A stretch of 64,000 nt of DNA from Balneola sp. EhC07 (GTDB lineage Bacteria > Bacteroidota > Rhodothermia > Balneolales > Balneolaceae), in the NCBI RefSeq assembly GCF_001650905.1, contig NZ_LXYG01000015.1, forward strand, positions 101,615-165,614, written 5' to 3'. The translations under genes were made by a program, and so were the position numbers. Position 1 is the first letter of the stretch, and each line of letters begins with the position of its first letter. Shown piece by piece: positions 27,957-36,921 of the stretch. Below the pieces are notes generated by a model. The model was not told the DNA's origin. It saw nothing but the letters and a program-made list of their open reading frames with translations, and made no database searches.

Positions 27957-28502
27957 TTATAGCTTTTGCTCAAGTACTGAAATCGTTTCCTCAAGATTTG
28001 AAGTAATCGAAAATAGTTCACGGTTATTTCCTCTAACAAAATCGTGATCTATAGCTGTATCCACAAAGGAAGACAATCCATCAAAATATCCGAAAGCGTT
28101 TACAAGGATGATCGGTTTATCATGAATTCCCAATTGTCTCCATGTAAGAATTTCGAAAAACTCATCAAGAGTTCCGAAGCCTCCCGGAAGCACAACAAAA
28201 GCTGATGATCTTTTCTCCATTAAAGCTTTTCTAGTATGCATATCAGGAGTTTCTATTATCTCTGAAACACCTGTATGAACGACTTCTGCTCTCTTTAAAG
28301 CAGTAGGAATGATACCAATCACTTCGCCTTTCTTTTCAAGTGCTGCATCAGCTATTACACCCATCATACCAACCTTGCCACCACCGTACACCAGTCCCCA
28401 GTTTTTAGAAGCTATTGTGGAGCCTATTTGTTTTGCGAGGTTTTCAAATTTTTTGTCTTCCGGTATTCTTGATCCGCAGTACACACATATATTTATATTC
28501 AT
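27957..28502 (-). CDS. LOG family protein (TIGR00730)
   Basis: A 181-residue Rossmann-fold protein of the LOG/'lysine decarboxylase-like' family. The nucleotide-binding glycines are in VYGGGKVGMMG (38-48), and the catalytic signature PGGFGTLDE is at residues 106-114. Family members act as nucleoside 5'-monophosphate phosphoribohydrolases. Its start overlaps the stop of the cysteine desulfurase by four bases (ATGA). 'Lysine decarboxylase' labels for this family are misleading. Confidence 0.9.
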   Translation of the reverse strand: MNINICVYCGSRIPEDKKFENLAKQIGSTIASKNWGLVYGGGKVGMMGVIADAALEKKGEVIGIIPTALKRAEVVHTGVSEIIETPDMHTRKALMEKRSSAFVVLPGGFGTLDEFFEILTWRQLGIHDKPIILVNAFGYFDGLSSFVDTAIDHDFVRGNNRELFSITSNLEETISVLEQKL

Positions 28503-29659
28503 GCTGTGGCGAACATTCGGGTTAATACATTATTTAATTTCTCAACAAAGTAAATTACATCCTCTTCGGTGTTCTTTTTTCCAAAGCTAACCCGGATGCT
28601 TGATTTAGCCAGATTGTCATTTAATCCAATTCCTGCCAAAACATGTGATGGCTCAACAGCTCCGGAAGTACAAGCCGAACCATTGGAAACACAAATACCA
28701 TCAATATCCAGATTCAGTAGAAGCATCTCTCCGTCAATAAAGTGTCCATCTTTATTCGAGAATGAAAGGTTTAGAATATGAGCAACACCGGTTTCAGGAT
28801 TTCCATTGATCTTATAATCAACATCTAATTCATCGTCCATCTTCGAAAGTAGGAGAGATCTTAATTTTTTATAGTGATCAGTATTCTCTTCCATTTCATT
28901 GGTCATAAGCTCAAGTGCTTTTGCAAAACCAACTATTCCGGGAACATTTAAGGTTCCTCCCCGACGTCTGCGTTCCTGTGATCCTCCTGTCATCCAGGGC
29001 ATCCATCTGGCTCCGTTTCTTACGTACATGATGCCTACGCCTTTAGGCCCATAGATCTTATGTCCGCTACCACTCAGAAGATCGATTCCCAAGTCTTTCA
29101 CATCAACAGGAATTTTACCTAAGCTTTGAACAGCATCAGTATGAAAAGGTATGTTTTTGCCTCTGCATAATTCTGCGATCTCTTTGATATGATTTATACA
29201 ACCGATCTCATTATTAACATGCATTATGCTTACAAGAGCAGTTTTGTCTGATATCTTTTCTTCTACAGCCGATGCTGTAATAGTTCCACACTGTATTGGT
29301 TCAGCAAAAAGGTTTTTAAATCCCTTCATTTTGGACATTTCAACAGGATGAAGAACAGCATGATGTTCAAGTTCTGAAGTAATGATCTCATCTTTTTCTC
29401 CGGCAACAGCCAAAACTCCTTTGATCGCTGCATTATCACTTTCAGTACCACCGCTAGTAAAAATCACTTCAGACGGTTCTGCACCAATTACTGAAGCTAC
29501 AAACTCTCTGGCATCTTCTACAGCGACTTTGGCTTTTTGGCCTAAATGATGAGCAGAATTTGCATTCCCGAAATCTTCCCGCATAAACGGAAGCATTGTT
29601 TCCAGTACTCGCTCATCAATTGGAGTGGTTGCTGCATTGTCGAAGTAAACTGTTTTCAT
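28499..29659 (-). CDS. Cysteine desulfurase (NifS/IscS-like)
   Basis: A 386-residue PLP enzyme supplying sulfur for Fe-S clusters or tRNA thiolation. Counting from the preferred ATG at 29659 (MKTVYFDNAATTP), the PLP-binding lysine is Lys201 in SGSGHKIYGPKGVG and the persulfide cysteine is Cys330 in GSACTSGAVEPSHV. A longer frame reaches 29719 but adds 20 residues that are not family-like. It heads a four-gene minus-strand transcript with overlapping or nearly touching genes. No iscU or suf genes are beside it, so the acceptor is not evident. Confidence 0.93.
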   Translation of the reverse strand: MKTVYFDNAATTPIDERVLETMLPFMREDFGNANSAHHLGQKAKVAVEDAREFVASVIGAEPSEVIFTSGGTESDNAAIKGVLAVAGEKDEIITSELEHHAVLHPVEMSKMKGFKNLFAEPIQCGTITASAVEEKISDKTALVSIMHVNNEIGCINHIKEIAELCRGKNIPFHTDAVQSLGKIPVDVKDLGIDLLSGSGHKIYGPKGVGIMYVRNGARWMPWMTGGSQERRRRGGTLNVPGIVGFAKALELMTNEMEENTDHYKKLRSLLLSKMDDELDVDYKINGNPETGVAHILNLSFSNKDGHFIDGEMLLLNLDIDGICVSNGSACTSGAVEPSHVLAGIGLNDNLAKSSIRVSFGKKNTEEDVIYFVEKLNNVLTRMFATA

Positions 29660-29723
29660 AGATCGGAATGTAGAGTTAAAATCACCAGTGAAAATATTCA
29701 AAATAGCGTTGAATATCACCCAT

Positions 29724-29750
29724 AAAAAAAGCCTTCCGAAGAAGGCTTTT
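29724..29750 (-). terminator. Rho-independent terminator of the 1250-aa protein gene
   Basis: A perfect 6-bp stem (gccttc 29731-29736 and gaaggc 29741-29746, loop cgaa) extended by A/T pairs. On the minus strand it is followed by a run of seven T. It lies just after the stop at 29772 and before the cysteine desulfurase gene. Confidence 0.85.
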
Positions 29751-29771
29751 AGAAGCTCTGATCAAATATGA

Positions 29772-32700
29772 TTATTTAATGAGCATTAACTTTTTGGTTT
29801 TTACCACATTCCCGGCTTTCAGACGATATATATACATTCCACTGGCCAAAGAGGAAGCATCCCATGTAGCAAAATGATTTCCTGCTGAGAATTTCTCATT
29901 AACGAGAGAAGTAACTTTCTGGCCTAACATATTGTAGATAGTGATTTCTACATTCACAGCTTCCTTTAAACTGAAAGGAATAGTTGTGGTAGGATTGAAA
30001 GGGTTTGGATAATTCTGTCCAAGTGTGGTTTCATTTGGAATATCTGTAAGCTGTTCATCTTCATTCGAAGTGATAACCATTGCATCAATCACAGCGCCTG
30101 TTTCTGCATTGATAAGGTATTCAGCACTTTCATGTTCGTATTCCTCAGTAGTTTTGTGTCTTGAAGTTCTTAAGAAGCGAACAGTCCAAGTAACCAATGA
30201 GCTATCAACTCCTTCAGGGTGTAGCCAGAAGCGATTACCTGCCTGAACTTCAATGTCGAGTCGAACCAGATCGAAATCAACACCCAGATCATCTCTGAAA
30301 TCAGCGGCTCCGGCTGCATCTGCAATGGCCACTGCAGAGTCGCTATCAATAATAGTTTCAGAAATGCTTGCCAGATCAGCGTAACTGACTCCTTCAGGAA
30401 TAATATCAAATGAATTTCCTGAGAAGTATGCTTCACCGCTTGCGTCAACAAATATTGGTGTCTCAGAATCATTTATTTCAGAGTAAAATCTATATTCTAC
30501 AAAGAAGAACTTTCCTTCAAGAAGGTCAGAGTTTTCCTCATTATTCTTCAGAGCTTTTTCCTGCTGATCGAGCGCTGGGTTTGAAAATATATTTCCACTG
30601 GCGTCAATAAAGTAAAGCTTGTTATCATCATAGATATTTATAGCTAAGGTGTCGGCCGCAGCTCTGCCATCTAATGCAGTAATTGGTTCATCCTGATCAA
30701 TATTTGAACCCAGGAATGTTCCGTCTTCAAAATCCAGGAATACTTCAAATCCGGTAAATTCGTAATTGAAGGTTTGCTCATTAAAGCTCTCTTTGGAATA
30801 GATCACCCCCCAAACTGCACCATCGGCAGTAATACCATCTGGTAAAAGAGAAGGAGCATTTATTGCTATATATTCAACGTAAAGATATTCTGCATCTCCT
30901 TGCCTGAAGTCGCTACCACCATTTTCTTCAGCTACAAATGCTGCAGAATCGGAATCAAAGAAAGAAGAAGGGAGTGGAGACAGATCATCAAAAGTGGCAT
31001 CCTCTAATTCAAGATCGTAAAGGAATTCTTCTGTATCCAATGTATCAACGAATCCAACTCCAAAAGGATTTACTCTAAATGCTAAAGCTACCTCAGTTGT
31101 AGAGTTATAATAAAGTAAACCCCATTCTTCGCCGGTACCGGTTGGAGTGTTTATCTCATCATCAATTTTAAAATGGCTGAAAGAATATTTCTGTAGTCCT
31201 TTTTTCTGATTGACTTCATCATTGAAGTCATCATAATCTACCAGATCCTCTTCGGTAAACATGAAGTAAAGTTCCAATCCGGGATCTAACTCTGCAGCTA
31301 CTGAATTTGCTAATGAAACAGCAGTACTTGCAGAAATTGGTTCAAATGCTTTGAACTGAATATCAATATCTATCAGATTTCCACCTGAAACGGTAATCGA
31401 GTTCAAAGAGCCATCACTATCAGGATCGTAAATTCCAATGGCGGAAGGTGTGTCATCAAAGCCATCTTTAATAAGATTAATTGAAAGAGGGAAATAAACT
31501 CCGTCTCGGACACCATTTAGAGTATATGTTCCTGTTGTGGTATCTGCAAGAGTTGCCTTAGCAATTGTAAAGCCAGGCCCTTCAGAGTCGCTCTCATTTT
31601 TATTTTCCACAAACGGGTTTGAAGTAAATAACGCAACCATTACTCCCTCATATTCATTTTCAACAGTCTTGGCCGGTGCATCAGTATTTGTATTAATAGA
31701 ACCTGAAACAGATTGATTTACTGAGCTAGATGAAGTTGTATAATTGAATACATAAGGTCTTTCGAGAACTCCACCTGCAGTATTTTCGGCTTTACTTACT
31801 AACCATGTATAGTCAGTATCAGCGGAGTGAAGTACCTTAAAGTTGAGAGTTCTGCCCACATCCGTTAAAGTAAAATCTACAACCTCAATTGAATCAAGAG
31901 GGAATGGTATTATTTCGAGCCCATCCCCGAAAAACCCATATTCATTTAGTTTTACGGGTGCGTCAAAGGTAATACTAACAGTTGAAGTGTCGCTACTGAC
32001 TGCAACATCGCCATCAGAGGGAGAGCTACTCACAACATTAAAGGAAGGTCCGTTTTCTACTTTATTTCCGGCTTTGTATAGAATGTCTCCGGTTGATATA
32101 TCAATATAGAAAACAAGAGAATCTTCACCGAAACCGTCATGATCGTTAGTTTGTTTGAATTCAAAATTAAAATTCTGAGCTTCATACTCCACTCTCCAAT
32201 GTGTAGGAGCCGAAGTAGTATTATCTAAAGGATATTCCCAATATGCTTGAGCAGCAACAAATTCAACGCTGGCAAAAGTGGCATTACCCGCTTCCTGTCT
32301 GAACTGAGCACCACCATTCATTTCAGCTATAGCAGCCACAGAATCACTATCTATCATATTTTCAGGTAAAGAGTTTACCGTACTGATTGAAACGGGTATA
32401 TCGAGTTCGTCAGATGCAACGGTTTCAATTAATTGTGCTCCGAATGGAGAGATTCCCACTAAATGAACAGAGTCTTTTACAGAATCGTAAAAGAACATAC
32501 TCCAGATTATGCTTTTTCCTTTTTCAGGATCAAAAAATGGATTCTGGTGATCATCTAAAGAAGCAGTTACCGGAATTCCTTTGAAAAGTTGTTTTGGCTG
32601 AGGGTTATCAAAAGAATCAAAAACTAAGGGTATTTCTGCGATTCCTGCTTTAGCTTCTACATCGCCACTAAAATTCAAACTGGAAGTTCGATTGTAAGCT

Positions 32701-33524
32701 TCTCCAAAAGTAAACGGTTCAAAAAGCAACTTCCTCAGATCGATGTTATGTAGGGTGTCAGTTGGTACATCAGTACTATTAACTTTGACAGTATCCAACG
32801 AGTAGTCTTCATTCGGATCGTGAATAAATAGCTCCGGAAATCCTTCTTGCTCTTGTTCAATAGAAAAGATATTAAGGCCAAATGCGAAAAAATCTCCTTC
32901 TCTGATACCGTCAATAGAATATTCTCCTGTTTCCGGATTTACGAATGCTATGTGAGCTGCATCTAATGGATCATTTTCATCCTCTTCATTCGGCTCTTCT
33001 TCAGTTCCTTCAAAATCTAAACCGATATCCAGAGTTTCTTCGCTTAGAATAACCGTTAATCCTCCTAAATGATCTGCTGAAGAATTAGCTTTCAATTTTG
33101 ACATTTCTTCTTCTGTTATTTTACCATTTACAACAAACTCACCTGCAGTAGGATTAGTAGTAAATCTGAACAGATAGGGCGCTCCAAGTTTATCTCCATC
33201 TTTTGCGTGCGCATCCAGTACAATAAAGGTGAAGTCTGTATTGTCAGCAAGACCTCCATCAATGATCATGGATAAAGAATCCTCACTTAGTCTCAACTGG
33301 TTTATTTGAATTGAATCAAAAGGAAGGATTAGAAAAGGAATTTGAAATCCTTCTGTAAAAGAGCTGTCATTGAAAGCGATCTTTTTGTTGAAAGTGATCA
33401 TGATCGAATCCTGATCAACATCTTCAGCTCCGTGGGCGGGGCTGGTACTTGTTACAAATAAGTTTTGAGCTGAAAGACTTGTTCCAATTCCAATAAAAAG
33501 GAAAAATAGTATCAGTTTTTTCAT
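29772..33524 (-). CDS. Large secreted protein with Ig-like (SbsA/Big_5) domains and C-terminal sorting domain
   Basis: 1250 residues with signal peptide 1-19 (ending SLSAQ). Two Big_5-type Ig-like domains are visible: about 25-130 (TSTSPAHGAEDVDQDSIMITF) and about 497-605 (SSSPSDGDVAVSSDTSTVSITF). A further region repeats three times, each copy ending in a [FI]DSDSA-type motif followed by NGG or GAA and [QD]FR[QD]. The last 83 residues (from 1168) are a type-A sorting domain beginning LGQNYPNPFNPTT and ending KTKKLMLIK, as recognised by the type IX secretion system or its relatives (TIGR04183). It should therefore be exported through the outer membrane. The protein is very acidic. Function is unknown; a terminator follows it. 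Confidence 0.88.
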   Translation of the reverse strand: MKKLILFFLFIGIGTSLSAQNLFVTSTSPAHGAEDVDQDSIMITFNKKIAFNDSSFTEGFQIPFLILPFDSIQINQLRLSEDSLSMIIDGGLADNTDFTFIVLDAHAKDGDKLGAPYLFRFTTNPTAGEFVVNGKITEEEMSKLKANSSADHLGGLTVILSEETLDIGLDFEGTEEEPNEEDENDPLDAAHIAFVNPETGEYSIDGIREGDFFAFGLNIFSIEQEQEGFPELFIHDPNEDYSLDTVKVNSTDVPTDTLHNIDLRKLLFEPFTFGEAYNRTSSLNFSGDVEAKAGIAEIPLVFDSFDNPQPKQLFKGIPVTASLDDHQNPFFDPEKGKSIIWSMFFYDSVKDSVHLVGISPFGAQLIETVASDELDIPVSISTVNSLPENMIDSDSVAAIAEMNGGAQFRQEAGNATFASVEFVAAQAYWEYPLDNTTSAPTHWRVEYEAQNFNFEFKQTNDHDGFGEDSLVFYIDISTGDILYKAGNKVENGPSFNVVSSSPSDGDVAVSSDTSTVSITFDAPVKLNEYGFFGDGLEIIPFPLDSIEVVDFTLTDVGRTLNFKVLHSADTDYTWLVSKAENTAGGVLERPYVFNYTTSSSSVNQSVSGSINTNTDAPAKTVENEYEGVMVALFTSNPFVENKNESDSEGPGFTIAKATLADTTTGTYTLNGVRDGVYFPLSINLIKDGFDDTPSAIGIYDPDSDGSLNSITVSGGNLIDIDIQFKAFEPISASTAVSLANSVAAELDPGLELYFMFTEEDLVDYDDFNDEVNQKKGLQKYSFSHFKIDDEINTPTGTGEEWGLLYYNSTTEVALAFRVNPFGVGFVDTLDTEEFLYDLELEDATFDDLSPLPSSFFDSDSAAFVAEENGGSDFRQGDAEYLYVEYIAINAPSLLPDGITADGAVWGVIYSKESFNEQTFNYEFTGFEVFLDFEDGTFLGSNIDQDEPITALDGRAAADTLAINIYDDNKLYFIDASGNIFSNPALDQQEKALKNNEENSDLLEGKFFFVEYRFYSEINDSETPIFVDASGEAYFSGNSFDIIPEGVSYADLASISETIIDSDSAVAIADAAGAADFRDDLGVDFDLVRLDIEVQAGNRFWLHPEGVDSSLVTWTVRFLRTSRHKTTEEYEHESAEYLINAETGAVIDAMVITSNEDEQLTDIPNETTLGQNYPNPFNPTTTIPFSLKEAVNVEITIYNMLGQKVTSLVNEKFSAGNHFATWDASSLASGMYIYRLKAGNVVKTKKLMLIK

Positions 33525-33639
33525 TTGATCTCCATAAGTTTGATTTATTAACTAAAATAAAACACAAAGAACAATACAACTGTGTATTTTACCCCGAAGT
33601 TGTCGCTGATGAGTAAAGTGTACAATTGAGTTATTGAAT

Positions 33640-33657
33640 CTTATTTAATCAAATAAG
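33640..33657. promoter_or_regulatory. Palindrome upstream of pgk
   Basis: A 7-bp inverted repeat cttattt-aatc-aaataag ends 31 bases before the pgk start, in the 164-base gap between pgk and the divergent 1250-aa protein gene. Both promoters must lie in this gap. The position fits an operator or promoter-proximal element; no regulator can be assigned. Confidence 0.3.
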
Positions 33658-33688
33658 ACAGTTAAAAACAACATTCCTTACAAAAAAA

Positions 33689-34882
33689 ATGAAAAAACTT
33701 ACCCTTACCGATATTCAAGTAAAAGATAAAAAAGTACTTATGCGCGTTGATTTTAACGTGCCTTTGAAAGATGGAGTGATCACAGATGACAATCGGATAG
33801 TACAGGCTTTACCATCAATAAATTATGTAGTAGAACATGGCGGTTTATTGATATTAACAAGTCATTTAGGACGTCCTGATGGTAAACCAAATGCTGAGTT
33901 TTCATTAAAAGCTGTTGCGGATCATTTGGCTTCATTGGTTGATGCTAAAGTTCATTTTGCTACTGATTGCATCGGAGATGAAGCTAAAAAGGTAATAGAA
34001 CAAGCTAATTTTGGTGAGATCGTTTTACTCGAAAATGTTCGATTCCATAAAGAAGAAACTGATAACGATGAGATCTTTAGTGGTCAATTAGCCAGCCATG
34101 CTGATATTTTTGTAAATGATGCATTTGGAAGTTCTCACAGAGCACATGCTTCTGTAGCAGGGGTAACTCAGTTTATGGAGCAGTCTGCTTCGGGTTTTTT
34201 ACTGGAAAAAGAGATCAAATATTTAAGTGAAAGCGTAAACAATCCCGATAGACCTTTTGTGGCAATTTTAGGTGGAGCTAAAGTTTCTGATAAGATCGGA
34301 GTGATCGAAAATCTTCTGAACAAAGTAGATACCATTATTATTGGCGGGGGAATGACGTACACATTTTATAAAGCGTTAGGTTTGCCAATTGGTAATTCTT
34401 TGTTAGAGGAAGACAAAATCGAACTGGCTAAAGAATTGATCCAAAAAGCTAAAACAGCAGGTGTTAAATTAATGTTGCCGATGGACTCAGTAGTAGCCAA
34501 AGAATTTGACAATGATGCCGAACATAAAGTTGTAAATGACAATGGGATAGAAGATGGTTGGATGGCACTTGATATTGGCCCACAGTCAGCTATTTCGTAT
34601 GGTAATGTGATCAAGATGGCGAAAACGGTACTTTGGAATGGACCGATGGGTGTTTTTGAAATGAGTAATTTTGCGGATGGTACATTTGCCGTTGCAGAAT
34701 CGCTTGCTGAGGCTACAAAGTTTGGAGCAACAACGATCATAGGTGGGGGAGACTCAGCTGCCGCTATTAAAAAATCCGGATTGAATGATCAGGTTTCTCA
34801 TGTATCAACCGGAGGTGGAGCCAGTTTAGAGTATCTGGAAGGTAAGGAACTTCCGGGTGTTAGTTCGTTGACTGATAATTAA
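33689..34882 (+). CDS. pgk: Phosphoglycerate kinase
   Basis: A 397-residue glycolytic kinase transferring phosphate from 1,3-bisphosphoglycerate to ADP. The signature [11 protein letters not shown] is at residues 16-26, with substrate-binding SHLGRPDGK (about 57-65), the hinge and nucleotide region GGAKVSDKI, and the C-terminal GGGDSAAAI and [13 protein letters not shown]. Length and motifs are normal. It is transcribed alone or with the following DUF3857 gene, 44 bases downstream; no strong terminator is visible between them. Confidence 0.97.
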   Translation: MKKLTLTDIQVKDKKVLMRVDFNVPLKDGVITDDNRIVQALPSINYVVEHGGLLILTSHLGRPDGKPNAEFSLKAVADHLASLVDAKVHFATDCIGDEAKKVIEQANFGEIVLLENVRFHKEETDNDEIFSGQLASHADIFVNDAFGSSHRAHASVAGVTQFMEQSASGFLLEKEIKYLSESVNNPDRPFVAILGGAKVSDKIGVIENLLNKVDTIIIGGGMTYTFYKALGLPIGNSLLEEDKIELAKELIQKAKTAGVKLMLPMDSVVAKEFDNDAEHKVVNDNGIEDGWMALDIGPQSAISYGNVIKMAKTVLWNGPMGVFEMSNFADGTFAVAESLAEATKFGATTIIGGGDSAAAIKKSGLNDQVSHVSTGGGASLEYLEGKELPGVSSLTDN

Positions 34883-34926
34883 TAATCAAGTAATTTATTA
34901 TTAATTATTTAAAAACTAGTGCCCTA

Positions 34927-36921
34927 ATGAAAACACGTATCAATTTTATATTTCTTTTTCTTTTAATCTCCGGAGTTTTGGTTGCGCAACCTAAAAAGTT
35001 TGGAAAAGTTTCAGCTACTGAGCTAACCCAGAAATTTAGCGCAGCAGATTCAAATTTTAATGCGGTTGTTTTATTTGATTACGGTCAGTATTCAATTGAA
35101 AAAGATTTCGTTTATACAGTTGAAAGACATAAAAGAATTAAAATTTTAAATGAAAACGGATTAGGAGAAGCTAGTTTTAGGTTTGTATATAATCCAACCA
35201 GGGACTATGATCAAAAATTAGATAAAGTTGAAGCCTTTACATTCAATCTTAATTCTAAACGTAAAGTAGATAGAATTAAATTCGACGATAAAAATTTGAT
35301 TGTTCAGGATATGGAAGGTGGTTTTAAAAGCGTTTCTTTTACGATGCCACAAGCTAAGGCCGGTACAATTATAGACATTCGTTACATACTTGAATTAGGA
35401 AGCGCCGGACAGCTTCCGAACTGGTATTTTGATGATAGCATACCTGTTAAATGGAGCGAATTAGTTGCTGAAATTCCTAATTTCCACAGGTTTGATATAA
35501 TATCCCGGATATCAAGCAAACTAGATATAAACGAAGCTAAACCTACTGAAATTGGGATCAGATATGAATACAAGCCAGAAAATACGAATTACGTAACAAA
35601 GAAATTAAGAATGTCTTCTCCTGCACAGAAATTCAGATGGGCTATGAAAGATGTTCCTCCTATAATTTCGGAACCATATTTAAGTTCTTATGAAAACTAC
35701 AGGTCTTATATTTTACTTCAATTTACGGGAATTGATATTCCAAATTATAGTATTAAAGAAGATTATACTAGTTCATGGCAGGAAGTAAGTAATACATTAC
35801 TCGAAGATGAAGATTATGGCGGACGTTTAAATACAGGGAATTGGGTAATACCTGTTTTAGAAAATATTGGTGATTTTGAATCAAAAAAACATCAATTAGA
35901 GAGTATTTTTAGTTATGTAAATTCTTTCAACTGGAATGGTTCGAATAGAATTTACACAACAAAAAATCTACAAGATGTAAATAAGGATAAGAGTGGTAAC
36001 TCTGTAGAACTAAATCTTTTGTTGGTTCTTTTATTAAGGGAAGCAGGGTTTAATGCCGATCCATTAATTCTTAGTACAAGAAGCAATGGGCGAATTATTA
36101 AAGGCTTTATACTCCCCGATCAGTTCAATAAAACTATTGCGGTAGTAAATTTAAACGAAGAAAAATATTTTCTTGATGCTACAAGTGAATTTAAAACTAC
36201 AATGCTTAGCCGAGAAAATTTAAATGAAGCAGGCTTACGGGTAAAAGAGTTTAATGCAGTTTGGGAACCTCTTGTCAATTCAGACATAAGTAAAACAGAA
36301 GTTGATGTAGATTATAAACTGAAAGACGATAGTTCAGTACAGGGCTCAATAAATCTAATTTTAGAAGGAGAGGACGCCTTATACTTTAAAAAGTCATTTT
36401 ATCAAGATTCTGTGGCTCTATTAAAAGAATATTTGGGTTTTGAAGGAAGAGATTTGGTTATAGAGGAAACCAATTTCGAGGGTGGTACTTTTTATAAACC
36501 GACAATTAATTTCTCTGCTGATTTTAATGTTACAGCCTTACCAAATGAAAGCAACAAAGAAAGTATTTATATTGATCCAGCATCTTTTCAATTTCTAGGA
36601 TTAGAAGAACTGACTAATAGTTATCGAGTTTCACCTATCGAATTCCCATCAAAATTTATTCGCAAAATTGATTTTAGAATTGAGTTACCAGAGGGGTATC
36701 AAGTTGATGGATTGCCCGATGACACAACAATTGTTGTACCGGATAAAATTTTCAATTATGTGGAATATTATGGTGAAAGAGAGAATGTAGTAATCGTTGA
36801 AAAGAATTTAGTGGGCTTGGATAATCAATTACCTCGTGATTCTTATCCTACTGTAAAGTCAATTTTCTCTATTATTTCTAAACCACCGAAAACAATAGTA
36901 ATTAAAAAAGTTGGTGAATAA
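34927..36921 (+). CDS. Secreted DUF3857 protein with inactive transglutaminase-like domain (module 1, A)
   Basis: 664 residues with a signal peptide ending LVAQ (residue 21). The N-terminal DUF3857 domain spans about 45-245 and the transglutaminase-like domain about 315-425, with an Ig-like C-terminal domain to the end. In the transglutaminase core the catalytic Cys position is Ser359 (SGNSVELN against YGDCKALT in its partner) and the His position is Lys402 (QFNKT against QFNHV). Only Asp417 (FLDAT) is kept, so it should have no catalytic activity. It overlaps the next gene by 11 bases. Its closest relative in the window is the gene at 40656. Confidence 0.85.
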   Translation: MKTRINFIFLFLLISGVLVAQPKKFGKVSATELTQKFSAADSNFNAVVLFDYGQYSIEKDFVYTVERHKRIKILNENGLGEASFRFVYNPTRDYDQKLDKVEAFTFNLNSKRKVDRIKFDDKNLIVQDMEGGFKSVSFTMPQAKAGTIIDIRYILELGSAGQLPNWYFDDSIPVKWSELVAEIPNFHRFDIISRISSKLDINEAKPTEIGIRYEYKPENTNYVTKKLRMSSPAQKFRWAMKDVPPIISEPYLSSYENYRSYILLQFTGIDIPNYSIKEDYTSSWQEVSNTLLEDEDYGGRLNTGNWVIPVLENIGDFESKKHQLESIFSYVNSFNWNGSNRIYTTKNLQDVNKDKSGNSVELNLLLVLLLREAGFNADPLILSTRSNGRIIKGFILPDQFNKTIAVVNLNEEKYFLDATSEFKTTMLSRENLNEAGLRVKEFNAVWEPLVNSDISKTEVDVDYKLKDDSSVQGSINLILEGEDALYFKKSFYQDSVALLKEYLGFEGRDLVIEETNFEGGTFYKPTINFSADFNVTALPNESNKESIYIDPASFQFLGLEELTNSYRVSPIEFPSKFIRKIDFRIELPEGYQVDGLPDDTTIVVPDKIFNYVEYYGERENVVIVEKNLVGLDNQLPRDSYPTVKSIFSIISKPPKTIVIKKVGE

